DNA of 64,000 bases, from the NCBI GenBank assembly GCA_004519485.1, contig CP038132.1, positions 367,001-431,000 of the forward strand, written 5' to 3'. Shown piece by piece: positions 63,323 to 64,000 of this stretch. The notes beneath the pieces are model-generated. The model did not search any database and was not told the origin of the DNA. It was given only the letters and a program-made list of their open reading frames with translations. Both the position numbers and the translations under genes were made by a program. The stretch's first letter is position 1. Each line of letters begins with the position of its first letter. This DNA comes from Nannochloropsis oceanica. Taxonomy: Eukaryota; Sar; Eustigmatophyceae; Eustigmatales; Monodopsidaceae.

Positions 63323-64000
63323 CTAAAGTCGCTGTCGGTTGCGCCCCAGTAGCAACATGGCATGGTCTTCGCCCTCCTCCTCTTCGTCCTCCATCAAGCT
63401 CCGCAATGAGAAGGAGAATGAAATGATGCTGTGTATATCGTCATCCCGTGCTTCTCCTCTGCCTACACTTCCACCTGCGTGCTTCTGACCGCGCGATGGT
63501 GGTGGTGGCACTGACAACGAGGATGACGAGGAGGCCAACTTTTCTTGCGCGAAGTTGATGAAGGACACGGGTAGCAGCATGAAGCAGCATCCGTACAAAT
63601 GACGCAAACACCATAACCCATCGCTCCTACTCACCTCCTGGCCTTTGTCCCCATCATTGCTGTCCCCTCCACAACTACCGGGCTGCAAATGTGACAAACC
63701 AAACAGCAAAGGTGGGGCCCTCCCCTGCGTTCCAGGTAGAGGATCGTCTCCTCCTCGATCTCCTCTGTCCTTTTTCATCTGGTACAAAGGGGAATATGAT
63801 GACGACGAGCAAGACAATGTTTTGTCGCTCTACAATTTAATGTCGCTCCTGAGGGTACCTCGAACCCTCCGGCTGGTAATGGCGCACCGCTCTCGCTCCC
63901 TACCACTTCCTCCTCCTCCCCCCATGCGAAGCAATGGCTGGTGCTGACGCCGCATCAAACGGTCCAACGCCATATGCGATTTCTAATGAACTCGTCAAGA
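63323..64000 (-). CDS. Unresolved gene piece at right edge
   Basis: A minus-strand frame ending at 63323 reads INFAQEKLASSSSSLSVPPP, then a Ser-rich stretch, IHSIISFSFSLRSLMEDEEE and HAMLLLGRNRQRL. Further 5', the same frame gives KKDRGDRGGDDPLPG up to a good GAG|GTGAGTAGG donor, and beyond that, past one in-frame stop, a basic segment (MRRQHQPLLRMGGG; CAITSRRVRGTLRSD). Parts of this look coding and others do not, so exon limits are unclear and the 5' end lies outside the window. No family recognised. Confidence 0.3.

Overview
This window looks like nuclear DNA from a microalga of the stramenopile type, most plausibly a Nannochloropsis-like eustigmatophyte. Genes are close together on both strands and are cut by small GT-AG introns (most 70 to 450 bases). 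Several products begin with a signal peptide followed at once by an Ala-Phe type site and a Ser/Thr/Arg-rich stretch, the bipartite plastid targeting signal of algae with secondary red plastids. Low-complexity coding (poly-Gly, Gln, Ser, Glu) and CCCT/GGGA tracts are everywhere. I saw no tRNA, rRNA, CRISPR array or intact transposon. The species call is an inference from style, not a match.

Layout, left to right: the 3' part of mitochondrial-type cysteine desulfurase NFS1 (+); DNA topoisomerase I (-, three exons); PP2A leucine carboxyl methyltransferase (-, three exons); a plastid-targeted mTERF-like protein (+); an AAAP amino acid transporter (+); an LDH2-family malate/lactate dehydrogenase (-); REV1 translesion polymerase (-); a Gln/Ser-rich protein ending in a divergent PP2A B56-like segment (+); an IFT74-like coiled-coil protein (-); a plastid S4-domain protein (+); a 1.7 kb gene-poor relic stretch with inverted repeats; a myristoylated EF-hand protein (+); isopentenyl diphosphate isomerase (-); a membrane J-protein (+); a DUF1295 membrane reductase-like protein (-); a very large ULP2/SENP6-type SUMO protease (+); the MAK5/DDX24 DEAD-box helicase (-); a LysM protein (+); a cationic amino acid transporter (+); a plastid-targeted unknown (+); a PHO88/SND3-like protein (-); RAD51 (+); a low-complexity protein with a faint Sld3/Treslin resemblance (+); a 146-residue plastid-targeted protein (-); and an unresolved gene piece at the right edge.

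Most of these are unrelated housekeeping genes, but genome maintenance is well represented (TOP1, REV1, SUMO protease, RAD51, perhaps a Sld3-like factor), and two PP2A-related genes lie about 12 kb apart. Twenty-three splice junctions could be placed by reading frame and homology. They show a strong donor preference for GTACGT instead of GTAAGT, which is the most general unusual signal in the window. Exon joins given below were worked out by eye from splice signals, phase and family similarity, without transcript data.
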